From the NCBI GenBank assembly GCA_946221035.1, contig CAMIME010000052.1:1-14255 (forward strand): DNA of 14,255 nt, in the 5' to 3' direction. The stretch's first letter is position 1. Every line of letters starts with the position of its first letter. Source of the stretch: an uncultured Campylobacter sp. (lineage in GTDB: Bacteria; Actinomycetota; Actinomycetes; Mycobacteriales; Mycobacteriaceae). The notes below the pieces were generated by a model, which worked only from the letters and a program-made list of their open reading frames with translations, was not told the origin of the DNA and searched no databases. Shown here one piece after another: positions 6,848 to 13,692 of this stretch. The position numbers and the translations under genes are program-made.

Positions 6848-7846
6848 ATGACTACACCGGATGATGAAAAAGTCCTCACCGAGGTTCAGGGCGCCACCGG
6901 CGTGATCACGTTGAACCGCCCCCAGGGACTGAACTCCATGGACTACGACATGATCAAGGCCATCGATGCCGCGTTGCGCGACTGGGCCACCGACGATGCG
7001 GTTGAGCAGGTGGTCATCCACTCAGCCATTAAGCATTTCTGCTCCGGTGGCGACGTAAAGTTCGCCCGCCAAACGATCCTGGACGGACAAGCGGAGCTGG
7101 TGGATGAGTTCTTCGCCGTCGAATACGCGATGAACAACTTCCTAGCGGAGTTCCCGAAACCGCACATCGCCCTGGTCAAGGGGGTAAACATGGGTGGCGG
7201 CATGGGGGTGTCCGCACTTGGCTCGCACTTCGTAGTTGAGGATGGGGCGTTCGCGTCTATGCCGGAGATGAACATCGGCTACATCACGGACGTAGGCATG
7301 AGCTGGAAATTGCAGCATCTACCTGGCCACGAGTCGAAGAACCTGGGCAAGTTCCTCGGGCTCACCGGCTACCGTCTCACACCGGAGGACATGATGGTCC
7401 TCGGTCTGGCCACCCACCGCGTCGAGTCCGTGGACGCACTTCTGGATAGCGTGATCGAGCACGGCGTTGCCGCTCTGCCCGAGCCGGAGAAAGTAACCGA
7501 CGCACCCATTACCCGCTGGTTCGACGAGATCGAGCGCACCTTCGACGGATCTTGGGCGGAGATTCAGGCCTGCCTGGACGACGCCGACCCGGAGTTCGCC
7601 GAGCTGGTCCGTGAGCTGACAGCGAAGGCGTCGCCGACCGCGCTGGTCGCTGCCGCCGAGCTTTTCGAGGCCAACGCGAACCTGGACCTTTCCGCAGCGC
7701 TGGAAAACGAACGGGTGTTGGGCGAGCTGATTCGCCGGGAGCCGGACTTCGCCGAAGGCGTGCGCGCGGTGCTGGTGGATAAGGACCAGGCCGCGTCGTT
7801 CGCCCCGCAGCCCGATCCGGAGAAGTACCGCGCGGTGCTGACCTAG
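6848..7846 (+). CDS. Enoyl-CoA hydratase / 3-hydroxyisobutyryl-CoA hydrolase family protein
   Basis: The 332-residue crotonase-fold protein has oxyanion-hole blocks HFCSGGD (63-69) and NMGGGMG (114-120). The motif MPEMNIGYITDVG holds Glu140 and Asp148, spaced as the catalytic pair of 3-hydroxyisobutyryl-CoA hydrolases (MPE...DVGG). The length (hydratases are usually ~260) also favours the hydrolase branch, which acts in valine breakdown. The next residues, MSWKLQHLPG, differ from the usual GGSYFLPRLPG, so the substrate may differ. ATG 6848 is chosen as the start because it gives MTTPDDEKV directly before the conserved fold; a longer form from 6824 is possible, and no strong ribosome site is seen for either. 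It is divergent from hmuO and convergent with the phosphatase, overlapping it by 4 bp. No other valine-pathway gene lies nearby. Confidence 0.85.
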   Translation: MTTPDDEKVLTEVQGATGVITLNRPQGLNSMDYDMIKAIDAALRDWATDDAVEQVVIHSAIKHFCSGGDVKFARQTILDGQAELVDEFFAVEYAMNNFLAEFPKPHIALVKGVNMGGGMGVSALGSHFVVEDGAFASMPEMNIGYITDVGMSWKLQHLPGHESKNLGKFLGLTGYRLTPEDMMVLGLATHRVESVDALLDSVIEHGVAALPEPEKVTDAPITRWFDEIERTFDGSWAEIQACLDDADPEFAELVRELTAKASPTALVAAAELFEANANLDLSAALENERVLGELIRREPDFAEGVRAVLVDKDQAASFAPQPDPEKYRAVLT

Positions 7847-9471
7847 AAACCGTTCAGCTTCACCAGGCCGGTGTGGACCGCGCCTGCACCAAGCGCCGCA
7901 AGCAGCGCGGCGAGGGTGCCCACGATGATGGCGATAATGCCAGCGGTGGAGGATCCGCGCTGCGAGGCCGGCTTGTCCTCTGGCGTGGGCTTGGTCTCCC
8001 CGCCGAGGTTCGGGCGCGCCTTCGAGTGATCGGAGGTGCTGCCCAGCGGCAGGCAGTCGGCCAGCTCATCGATGGTGTAGAACATCGATGCGTCCGCCAC
8101 CGGCTGGCAGCCGGCGTGGAACGGGATCTCGACCTCGTTGTAGAGCATGCGCACCAGGGTGACGCCCTCGTCGTTCTGGAACGCGTCCCACTGAATGTTC
8201 GCGCCCATCGGCGAGACCTTGTCGCCGCGCCACGCGGAGTTGTCGTAGGACATAACCGCGTCAGCCGGGACCGCCTTCTCGGAACCGGGCAGCTTCAAAA
8301 GCGCCGCGAGCGGGATGATGGTCTCGGCGTGGCCGAAGCGGTACTCGGCGGCGATGTCGCCACCGTTCGCACGGTCCTGCACACCCTTGATCATGTGGTT
8401 GAGCAGGGGAGCAAAGTTGTCGTACGCGACGGTTTGGCCCTCGATTGCCGGGCCCTTCTGGTAGTAGTCCTCCACGTCCAGCAGGTAGGCGAAGACTGGG
8501 CCGTCGGTATCGTCCATGTACTCGTGGAAGATCCAGCCTTCCTTCGGCTTCGCCGCCTCGCGCTCGAGGGCGGGGGCGATGATGTAGAGGTTGTAGAACT
8601 GCAACGCGGCGTCGACAATCCCCTCTACCTTCTTGGAATCGTCGTTGCGGCCGACGAATGTCTCCTTGCCCGATGCGAGATCGGCCATGAACTCCGGCGC
8701 GAAGATCTTGCCCAGCAGCGTGTTCGCAGCCTCTTTCGACTCCGGTTTGTCGTAGGCCTCCTGCACCTTGGCCTCAAGCACCTCGCCGTCCTTCCACGCC
8801 GAGTACGCCTTGTAGCTGTCCGACTTCTTGTCCTTGTGGGCGTAGAGAAGGTCCTTGCGGGTCTCAAGGTTGACGGTGCCGTTGTCGGTGCCGTCCACCA
8901 GGTGCGAGGCGAGCGCCGGGTTCACGGACAACAGGCCGTTGCCGAACTGCTGACCGGACTCGATCGCGCGGTCCTCGCCGGAGGACATGAACTTCACCTT
9001 GTCGTTGTCGCTTGCGGCGACGCGGTCGAGGAAGGCCGTGTTGCGGGCGGCGTTGCGCACGCCGATGCCGCGCAGTTCCTCACGGCCGAACGTGGTCAGG
9101 TTGCCGTAGCCTGGCTCGCCCGGGCCGGTGAGTTCCTCGTTGACCTTGATCATCGCCTCAACCTGCGGGATGAGACGCTCGCCGAGCTCCGTGAGCTGAC
9201 CCCGCTCCTGCGCGGCCTCAAGCATCTGCTGCGCTAAATCGTCGTACTTGAAGCTGGACAAGCCGCGGGAACCGTGGCGGTTCACCGAGGTGGTGTAGAT
9301 CTGCGCAAAGCCTGCCGGCGCCTCGCTGTAGGAAGAGATCGGCGCCGCGGGGGAGTACGGCTGCTTTGTGGAGTAGTAGGTGGCCGCGTCCGCCGCGGAA
9401 GCGGTGGGGGTAGCGACGAGCGGGGCGGTGAGAGCGGCGGCTGCTGCAATGGCGGCGACGCGGCGGGACAT
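7843..9471 (-). CDS. Secreted, membrane-anchored histidine phosphatase, MINPP/phytase-like
   Basis: This 542-residue protein starts at ATG 9471 with AAGGAGA upstream. The signal peptide is 1-27 (ending ASA). The catalytic RHGSR motif (65-69) carries the His66 that is phosphorylated during catalysis. HAE at 381-383, within FGHAETIIPL, supplies the proton donor; HAE in place of HD is the mark of multiple inositol polyphosphate phosphatases (MINPP) among clade-2 histidine phosphatases. Cys455 and Cys473 may form a disulfide. After a Pro/Lys-rich linker (490-505), a hydrophobic helix (~509-532) anchors the C-terminus, so the enzyme acts outside the cell, probably freeing phosphate from phytate or other phosphate esters. 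A PHO-box-like repeat upstream supports a role in phosphate supply. The exact substrate is inferred. Confidence 0.88.
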   Translation of the reverse strand: MSRRVAAIAAAAALTAPLVATPTASAADAATYYSTKQPYSPAAPISSYSEAPAGFAQIYTTSVNRHGSRGLSSFKYDDLAQQMLEAAQERGQLTELGERLIPQVEAMIKVNEELTGPGEPGYGNLTTFGREELRGIGVRNAARNTAFLDRVAASDNDKVKFMSSGEDRAIESGQQFGNGLLSVNPALASHLVDGTDNGTVNLETRKDLLYAHKDKKSDSYKAYSAWKDGEVLEAKVQEAYDKPESKEAANTLLGKIFAPEFMADLASGKETFVGRNDDSKKVEGIVDAALQFYNLYIIAPALEREAAKPKEGWIFHEYMDDTDGPVFAYLLDVEDYYQKGPAIEGQTVAYDNFAPLLNHMIKGVQDRANGGDIAAEYRFGHAETIIPLAALLKLPGSEKAVPADAVMSYDNSAWRGDKVSPMGANIQWDAFQNDEGVTLVRMLYNEVEIPFHAGCQPVADASMFYTIDELADCLPLGSTSDHSKARPNLGGETKPTPEDKPASQRGSSTAGIIAIIVGTLAALLAALGAGAVHTGLVKLNGF

Positions 9472-9482
9472 GGCATCTCCTT

Positions 9483-9522
9483 GGTGAGAACGGGGTAATA
9501 GTGGTGAGAACGGGGTAATAGT
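9483..9522. repeat. Exact 20-bp tandem duplication in the leader of the phosphatase gene
   Basis: GGTGAGAACGGGGTAATAGT occurs twice in a row without mismatch (9483-9502, 9503-9522), ending about 10 bases before the phosphatase start codon. The near copy directly abuts its ribosome site. It is either a recent slippage duplication or a doubled regulatory site. Confidence 0.95.
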
Positions 9523-9558
9523 GACGCCCCAACGGTAGGACCGCGAGATAGCCACGAG

Positions 9559-9580
9559 GTGAACCGCACGTGAACATCAC
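9559..9580 (-). promoter_or_regulatory. PHO-box-like direct repeat upstream of the phosphatase
   Basis: On the plus strand, GTGAACCGCAC (9559-9569) is followed directly by GTGAACATCAC (9570-9580), agreeing at 9 of 11 positions. On the minus strand this gives GTTCAC repeated with an 11-bp period and read towards the phosphatase, like the GTTCACC-based 11-bp repeat units bound by PhoP in Streptomyces. Actinobacterial PhoP/PhoR regulators commonly bind such repeats. It lies 88 bp or more upstream of the phosphatase start codon, a fitting place for an activator. The divergent gapB could also be affected. Confidence 0.6.
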
Positions 9581-9616
9581 GGGGGAAAATGTGGCGCGGT
9601 CGCGGGCGCCGGCCGG

Positions 9617-9622
9617 TAGGAT
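9617..9622 (+). promoter_or_regulatory. Candidate -10 element of gapB; contents of the 9472-9699 gap
   Basis: TAGGAT within CGGTAGGATAGGG fits the corynebacterial TAnnnT -10 and its G-rich flanks. No clear -35 is present. The transcript would have a leader of about 70 bases, containing a small hairpin GGGGC/GCCCC (9635-9639 with 9647-9651). AAGGAG at 9689-9694 is the ribosome site. Apart from this, the PHO-like repeat and the tandem duplication, nothing else is seen in this divergent gap. Confidence 0.45.
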
Positions 9623-9699
9623 AGGGGAGGTTCTGGGGCCAAATTCGCCCCCGTTTCCCACATTTTTCATTCCACGCACTACCACTTCAAGGAGCGTTC

Positions 9700-11148
9700 G
9701 TGACCGAGTCAGCTATCACCCGCGACGATTGGAACACCAAGCTGGAGCTCGCGCAGCAGATGCTGCCGCTGATCAGCCGCTTGCACCGCGAGCACAACGC
9801 TGCGACGTCCATTTACGGGCGTCTCCTCGTGGGGGTCACCGACATCGACATTATTAAGGCGCACCGCTACGCCCGCCGCATCGACGAGCAGGAGCTGCCC
9901 CTCGACGAAACGCTGCCGATCCTGCGCGAGCTGGTTGAGATGGACCTGGGCACCGCCTCGATCGACCTCGGCCGCCTCGCCGCTGACTTCCGCGCCGAGG
10001 GCGGGGAGCTGCGCCCGTTCCTGGAGCGCGAGCTTGCCGACGTCATCGGTGCATCCTCCGATCTCGAAGCCCGCGACGTTGTGCTTTACGGCTTCGGCCG
10101 CATCGGCCGCCTTTTGGCACGCATCCTGATCGCCCGCGAGGCGATGTACGGCGGCGTGCGCCTGCGCGCGGTGGTGGTGCGCAAGAAGGGCGACGAGGAC
10201 ATTGTGAAGCGCGCCTCCCTGCTGCGCCGCGACTCCGTTCACGGCGCCTTCAACGGCACGATCACCGTTGACCAGGAGAAGAACATTATCTGGGCCAACG
10301 GCACCCCGATCCAGATGATCTACGCCAACAGCCCGTCGGAGATCGACTACACCGAGTACGGCATCAACAACGCCATCGTGGTGGACAACACCGGTGCGTG
10401 GCGCAACCGCGAAGGGCTGTCCCAGCACCTCGAGTCCAAGGGCGTGGACCGCGTCCTCCTCACCGCGCCGGGCAAGGGCGACATCCCGAACATTGTCTAC
10501 GGCATCAACGAGGACATGATCGGCGACGACAAGATCCTCTCCGCCGCGTCCTGCACCACCAACGGCATCACCCCGGTGCTGAAGGTGATCGACGACAAGT
10601 ACGGCGTCAAGCACGGCCACGTGGAGACGGTCCACTCCTACACCAACGACCAGAACCTGGCCGACAACTTCCACAAGGGTCCCCGCCGTGGCCGCGCCGC
10701 AGGGCTGAACATGGTGCTCACCGAGACCGGCGCCGCCAAGGCCGTGGCCAAGGCGCTGCCGGACTTCGCGGGCAAGCTCACCGGCAACGCCATCCGCGTG
10801 CCCACGCCGGACGTCTCCCTCGCGGTGCTGAACCTCGACCTGGAGCAGGAGGTGGAGAAGGAGGAGGTGAACAACTTCATCCGCCGCATCTCCACCGAGT
10901 CGAACCTGCGCCAGCAGATCGACTACGTGAACTCCCCGGAGGTCGTATCCACCGACCTGCTGGGCACCACCCACGCCTCCGTGGTGGACGGCCTGGCCAC
11001 CATCGCTTCCGGCAACCACCTCGTGCTCTACGTCTGGTACGACAACGAGTACGGCTACTCCCACCAGGTGGTTCGCGTCGTCGAGGACATCGCGGGCGTG
11101 CGCCCGAAGATCTACCCGGAGCGCAAGGAGCCCGCTGAGCTGCAGTAA
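9700..11148 (+). CDS. gapB: Glyceraldehyde-3-phosphate dehydrogenase, long GapB/GapX type
   Basis: This 482-residue enzyme links glyceraldehyde-3-phosphate and 1,3-bisphosphoglycerate. An N-terminal extension of ~127 mostly helical residues precedes the Rossmann motif GFGRIGR (131-137). Catalytic Cys285 lies in ASCTTNG and its partner His312 in HSYTNDQ. The usual second cysteine of the motif (ASCTTNC) is Gly289. At the end of the second Rossmann strand, where NAD-dependent enzymes have Asp, the sequence is VVVRKKGDED, so the NAD-selecting Asp appears replaced by basic residues; NADP use is likely but inferred. Length and layout match the second GAPDH (GapB/GapX) of C. glutamicum, tied to gluconeogenesis, not the ~335-residue glycolytic GapA. 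The start GTG 9700 has AAGGAG five bases upstream. The third codon position is very GC-rich, as in well-expressed genes. Confidence 0.93.
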   Translation: MTESAITRDDWNTKLELAQQMLPLISRLHREHNAATSIYGRLLVGVTDIDIIKAHRYARRIDEQELPLDETLPILRELVEMDLGTASIDLGRLAADFRAEGGELRPFLERELADVIGASSDLEARDVVLYGFGRIGRLLARILIAREAMYGGVRLRAVVVRKKGDEDIVKRASLLRRDSVHGAFNGTITVDQEKNIIWANGTPIQMIYANSPSEIDYTEYGINNAIVVDNTGAWRNREGLSQHLESKGVDRVLLTAPGKGDIPNIVYGINEDMIGDDKILSAASCTTNGITPVLKVIDDKYGVKHGHVETVHSYTNDQNLADNFHKGPRRGRAAGLNMVLTETGAAKAVAKALPDFAGKLTGNAIRVPTPDVSLAVLNLDLEQEVEKEEVNNFIRRISTESNLRQQIDYVNSPEVVSTDLLGTTHASVVDGLATIASGNHLVLYVWYDNEYGYSHQVVRVVEDIAGVRPKIYPERKEPAELQ

Positions 11149-11169
11149 CCGCAGTACAGAGGGGTTTGC

Positions 11170-11175
11170 TACCTT
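11170..11175 (+). promoter_or_regulatory. Candidate -10 for a leaderless hydrolase transcript
   Basis: TACCTT lies six bases before the ATG at 11182, so a transcript from it would start at or next to the start codon. There is no well-spaced ribosome site (the nearest purine run, AGAGGGG, is about 17 bases away), which fits a leaderless mRNA, common in actinobacteria. No clear -35 was seen. Confidence 0.35.
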
Positions 11176-11181
11176 GCATGT

Positions 11182-12054
11182 ATGAAACGAGCCGCCATCA
11201 TAGTCGCCAGCGTGATGGCGGCTCTTGTCATTGCGTTCCTTGTATTCGTCTGGTTCATGCAGTGGGTGCATGCCGGCAGCGTCACGGGGGATGACGGTGT
11301 CGCCGAAGGGTATGCCCAGCACGTGGATACCGGCGGGCAGTTGGAGGCCCAGTATCAGGCGGACGGCCCGCACGAGGTGGAGCTGCACCATGAGGGCGAG
11401 TTCACCGTAGCCGCGCCTGTGGGGGAGGGGAGCTGGCCCGTTGTGGTGATGGTCAACGGCACCCGCACCCCCGCGAGTGATTATCAGCCGATCCTGGAGC
11501 ACCTGGCCAGCTGGGGTTTCGTGGTCGTGGGCGATGAGGAGCCTCACGCCGGCGACGGCGAGGCCGCGCTGCGCACGCTCGCCTCGGTCGCGGAGCTGGA
11601 GCCGCGGGCGGATGTTGGGCAGGTGGGGCTCTACGGCCACTCCCAAGGAGGAGTAGGCGCCTTCAATGCAGCCGCTGACAGCGATGCCGTCGACGCCGTG
11701 TACGTGGCAAGTCCCGCATCGACGAAGATCGCGAAGCGCAACGGCTGGCCCTACCGCGTTGACGAAGTCGATGTCCCGGTTTTCGTGATGGCAGGTGACG
11801 GGCGCCAAGACCGGATGATGGTCAGCCCGTGGTCGGGCGTGCACGAGGCCTTCGACAGTACGAGCGGCCCCGGGGTGCTCGCGCGGCGCATCGGCGCGGA
11901 CCACCCGGACGTGCTGGAGTTCGGCGACGCCTACGCCACCGCCTGGCTGCGCTGGCAGCTGCAGGGCGATGAGGTGGCTGCCACCGCCTTTTCCGGCGCC
12001 GACCCGGAGATCGCCAACAATCCGCACTGGACAGAGGTGACAATCCGTAATTAG
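11182..12054 (+). CDS. Membrane-anchored alpha/beta hydrolase
   Basis: This 290-residue protein has one N-terminal hydrophobic helix (5-27), which acts as an anchor or signal peptide and would place the enzyme outside the membrane. The hydrolase domain starts near 60. Strand and oxyanion region VVVMVNGTRTP (87-97) is followed by nucleophile elbow GHSQGG with Ser154. Asp206 or Asp210 (MAGDGRQD) and His241 (GADHPDVL) complete a plausible Ser-Asp-His triad. The arrangement resembles the dienelactone-hydrolase/cutinase-like lipase group, but the substrate cannot be read from the sequence. It follows gapB by 33 bp and precedes the lipoprotein gene by 10 bp. In a mycolic-acid-bearing envelope, an ester or lipid substrate is a reasonable guess only. 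Confidence 0.8.
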   Translation: MKRAAIIVASVMAALVIAFLVFVWFMQWVHAGSVTGDDGVAEGYAQHVDTGGQLEAQYQADGPHEVELHHEGEFTVAAPVGEGSWPVVVMVNGTRTPASDYQPILEHLASWGFVVVGDEEPHAGDGEAALRTLASVAELEPRADVGQVGLYGHSQGGVGAFNAAADSDAVDAVYVASPASTKIAKRNGWPYRVDEVDVPVFVMAGDGRQDRMMVSPWSGVHEAFDSTSGPGVLARRIGADHPDVLEFGDAYATAWLRWQLQGDEVAATAFSGADPEIANNPHWTEVTIRN

Positions 12055-12064
12055 GCTGCTGTCT

Positions 12065-12538
12065 ATGAAACGCAGCATTGCAGTAGTGGCCGGGGCGGTG
12101 CTCCTGGCGGGGCTAGCAGGGTGCTCGACGGACGGGCAGGGCGACGACCTGGGGTTGCAGCGGGCAGCGGTAGCGGCGGCAACGGCCCAGGATTCAATAA
12201 CCATCGCAGAGGTGGTGGGCGAAGACGTGGAGGCGGCGTACGTGTTCTGCCCGTACACGGTGAAAGAGGACGCGGAAAAGCTGGGATTCGACCCGAAGGA
12301 TTTCCCGGACATCAACAACAACGTCCGCGCCTGGGAAACAGCCTCGGGCATCGGCGTGACCTACACGGGCGGCCAGAAGGCCGAGGTGGAGTGGTTCGAC
12401 CCGCTCAAGCTCGACGCCTGTTCGTCCGAGGTGCGCGCCGGGGAAGCGTTGGATCCGCGCGCGCCGATCGCCGTCAGGCAGGAGGACCGGGAGTTTGCCC
12501 GCGAGGGCAATGTCACCATCGCGGTGCTGAAGTATTAG
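12065..12538 (+). CDS. Small lipoprotein, function unknown
   Basis: The 157-residue product has a clear lipoprotein signal peptide with lipobox LAGC (lipid site Cys20). The mature part has Cys62 (VFCPY) and Cys119 (DACSSE), a likely disulfide, and a hydrophobic-acidic pattern suggesting a small globular domain. I do not recognise the family. It starts 10 bp after the hydrolase stop with no obvious ribosome site, so it is probably translated by coupling or re-initiation. A TAGGCT at 12052-12057 could act as a -10 for a leaderless transcript, but that is weak. The TAG stop overlaps the stop of the convergent glycosyltransferase gene by 4 bp. It may work with the neighbouring anchored hydrolase. 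Confidence 0.82.
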   Translation: MKRSIAVVAGAVLLAGLAGCSTDGQGDDLGLQRAAVAAATAQDSITIAEVVGEDVEAAYVFCPYTVKEDAEKLGFDPKDFPDINNNVRAWETASGIGVTYTGGQKAEVEWFDPLKLDACSSEVRAGEALDPRAPIAVRQEDREFAREGNVTIAVLKY

Positions 12539-13671
12539 CGCCCGCGGGCGTCGATGGCCTTTTCGTAGTACTCCACCAGTTCCTCGGTGGCGGCGCGCCA
12601 TGTCCAGCGCTGCGCCTCGGTCCGGGCGGAGAGGGAGAGTTGGGTGTGCAGGGGGGCGTCGATAAGCAAGCGCTCAATGGGCGCGGCCCAGGCTGAATCG
12701 GGCAGCGACGGGTCGACGAGGAAGCCCGTCGAACCGTGGTCGATGACAAACGGCAACCCGCCCGCCTCCGCCGCCACAACCGGCAGGCCGGACGCGAACG
12801 CCTCGAGCGCCGCGAAGCCCAGCGTCTCCGTGGTGGAGGGGAAGAGGAGGACATCGCCGGACGCGTAGGCGGCGTGCAGCTCGGGCCCGGAAAGGTAGCC
12901 GGTGAAGTGGACCCAGTCCTGCGTCATCGTCGCGCGCAAATCGTTGTACATCGGGCCCTCGCCGATCAGCGCGAGGCGCGCGTTGGGGATTCGGCGGCGC
13001 ACCTCTTCCATGATGGGGAAGCAGCGCTCGACGGATTTCTCGGCGGAGACGCGCCCGACGAAGAGCACGAGCGGATCGTCCGGGTTGCCGCCGCTTAAGC
13101 GCGCACGCATCTCGCGCGAGTACGCGTCAGGCGTGAAACTTGCCGTATCCACCGCCTTCGGCCAAAGTTCGACGTTGGGGATGCGGTACTCGCGCGCCTT
13201 CTCAAACATGGGCCCGGAGGTGACCAGGTTCACCTGCGCGCGCCCGTGAAAGGTGCGAAGCCCCCACTCCGAGATCGGTTTGACCCACGGAATGCCCAGC
13301 TTGAGGCAGTATTCCGGCACATCCGTGTGGAAGGACGCGAGGATGGGCAGCCGCTGCGCGTCCGCGATCAGGGTGGACCAGCCGGCCGTCCAGATGGGGT
13401 TCACCGCGTGCACCACGTCCGGCTGGAACTGCGCGAGACGCCGCGCGATCTTCGGCCCCAAAAGCCCGAACTTGATCTCCGGGTACACCGGCAGGCTCGC
13501 AGACGGGATCTTCACTACCTCGAAACCCGCGTACTCCTTCGGAGGGTTGCCGGTGGCGAAGATGAGCACCTCGTGCCCCATCGCAGCGAGCTCGTCGAGG
13601 GTGCGGGTGGTGCGGGTGACTACGCCGTCGATCTTCGGCAAGAAGACCTCAGTGAGAAAGGCAATGCGCAT
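12535..13671 (-). CDS. sqdX: GT4 glycosyltransferase, SqdX-like (sulfoquinovosyltransferase candidate)
   Basis: This 378-residue GT-B fold enzyme opens with MRIAFLTEVFLPKIDGVVTR, very close to the N-terminus I know from cyanobacterial SqdX. Other shared blocks are PVYPEIKFGLLGP (61-73), LASFHTDVPEY (111-121), ELWPKAVDTASF (168-179) and VGRVSAEKSVER (205-216). The GT4 donor-site motif EX7E runs from Glu282 to Glu290 in STTETLGFAALEAF. SqdX moves sulfoquinovose from its UDP form to diacylglycerol. The alternative is an MgtA/PimB-type mannosyltransferase, but the gene follows a SqdB-like gene by 21 bp in the same direction, which favours SqdX. The start is set by the family N-terminus; GGGAGG lies 11 bases upstream, a rather long spacing. 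No membrane helix is seen; such enzymes act at the inner face of the membrane. Confidence 0.75.
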   Translation of the reverse strand: MRIAFLTEVFLPKIDGVVTRTTRTLDELAAMGHEVLIFATGNPPKEYAGFEVVKIPSASLPVYPEIKFGLLGPKIARRLAQFQPDVVHAVNPIWTAGWSTLIADAQRLPILASFHTDVPEYCLKLGIPWVKPISEWGLRTFHGRAQVNLVTSGPMFEKAREYRIPNVELWPKAVDTASFTPDAYSREMRARLSGGNPDDPLVLFVGRVSAEKSVERCFPIMEEVRRRIPNARLALIGEGPMYNDLRATMTQDWVHFTGYLSGPELHAAYASGDVLLFPSTTETLGFAALEAFASGLPVVAAEAGGLPFVIDHGSTGFLVDPSLPDSAWAAPIERLLIDAPLHTQLSLSARTEAQRWTWRAATEELVEYYEKAIDARGR

Positions 13672-13692
13672 GCTTTTCGACGCCTCCCGCCC

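Noticed and set aside
7873..9237. Plus-strand open frame of 454 codons opposite the phosphatase
   Set aside because: Antisense to a gene with catalytic motifs, a signal peptide and a ribosome site. The translation is Val/Arg/Leu-rich with no domain.
9635..9665. Possible attenuator hairpin in the gapB leader
   Set aside because: A 5-bp GC stem whose nearest T-run is about 12 bases downstream; no leader peptide or competing structure was seen.
9709..12351. Very long minus-strand open frame (880 codons) opposite gapB and the hydrolase
   Set aside because: The translation is compositionally odd (rich in Val, His, Arg, Gly), spans two well-supported genes and a gap, and has no start site or known motif. 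It is the usual antisense shadow of GC-rich third positions.
12535..13671. MgtA/PimB mannosyltransferase identity for the GT4 gene
   Set aside because: The N-terminal and central blocks fit SqdX better and the neighbour is SqdB-like. It remains the main alternative until a tree is built.
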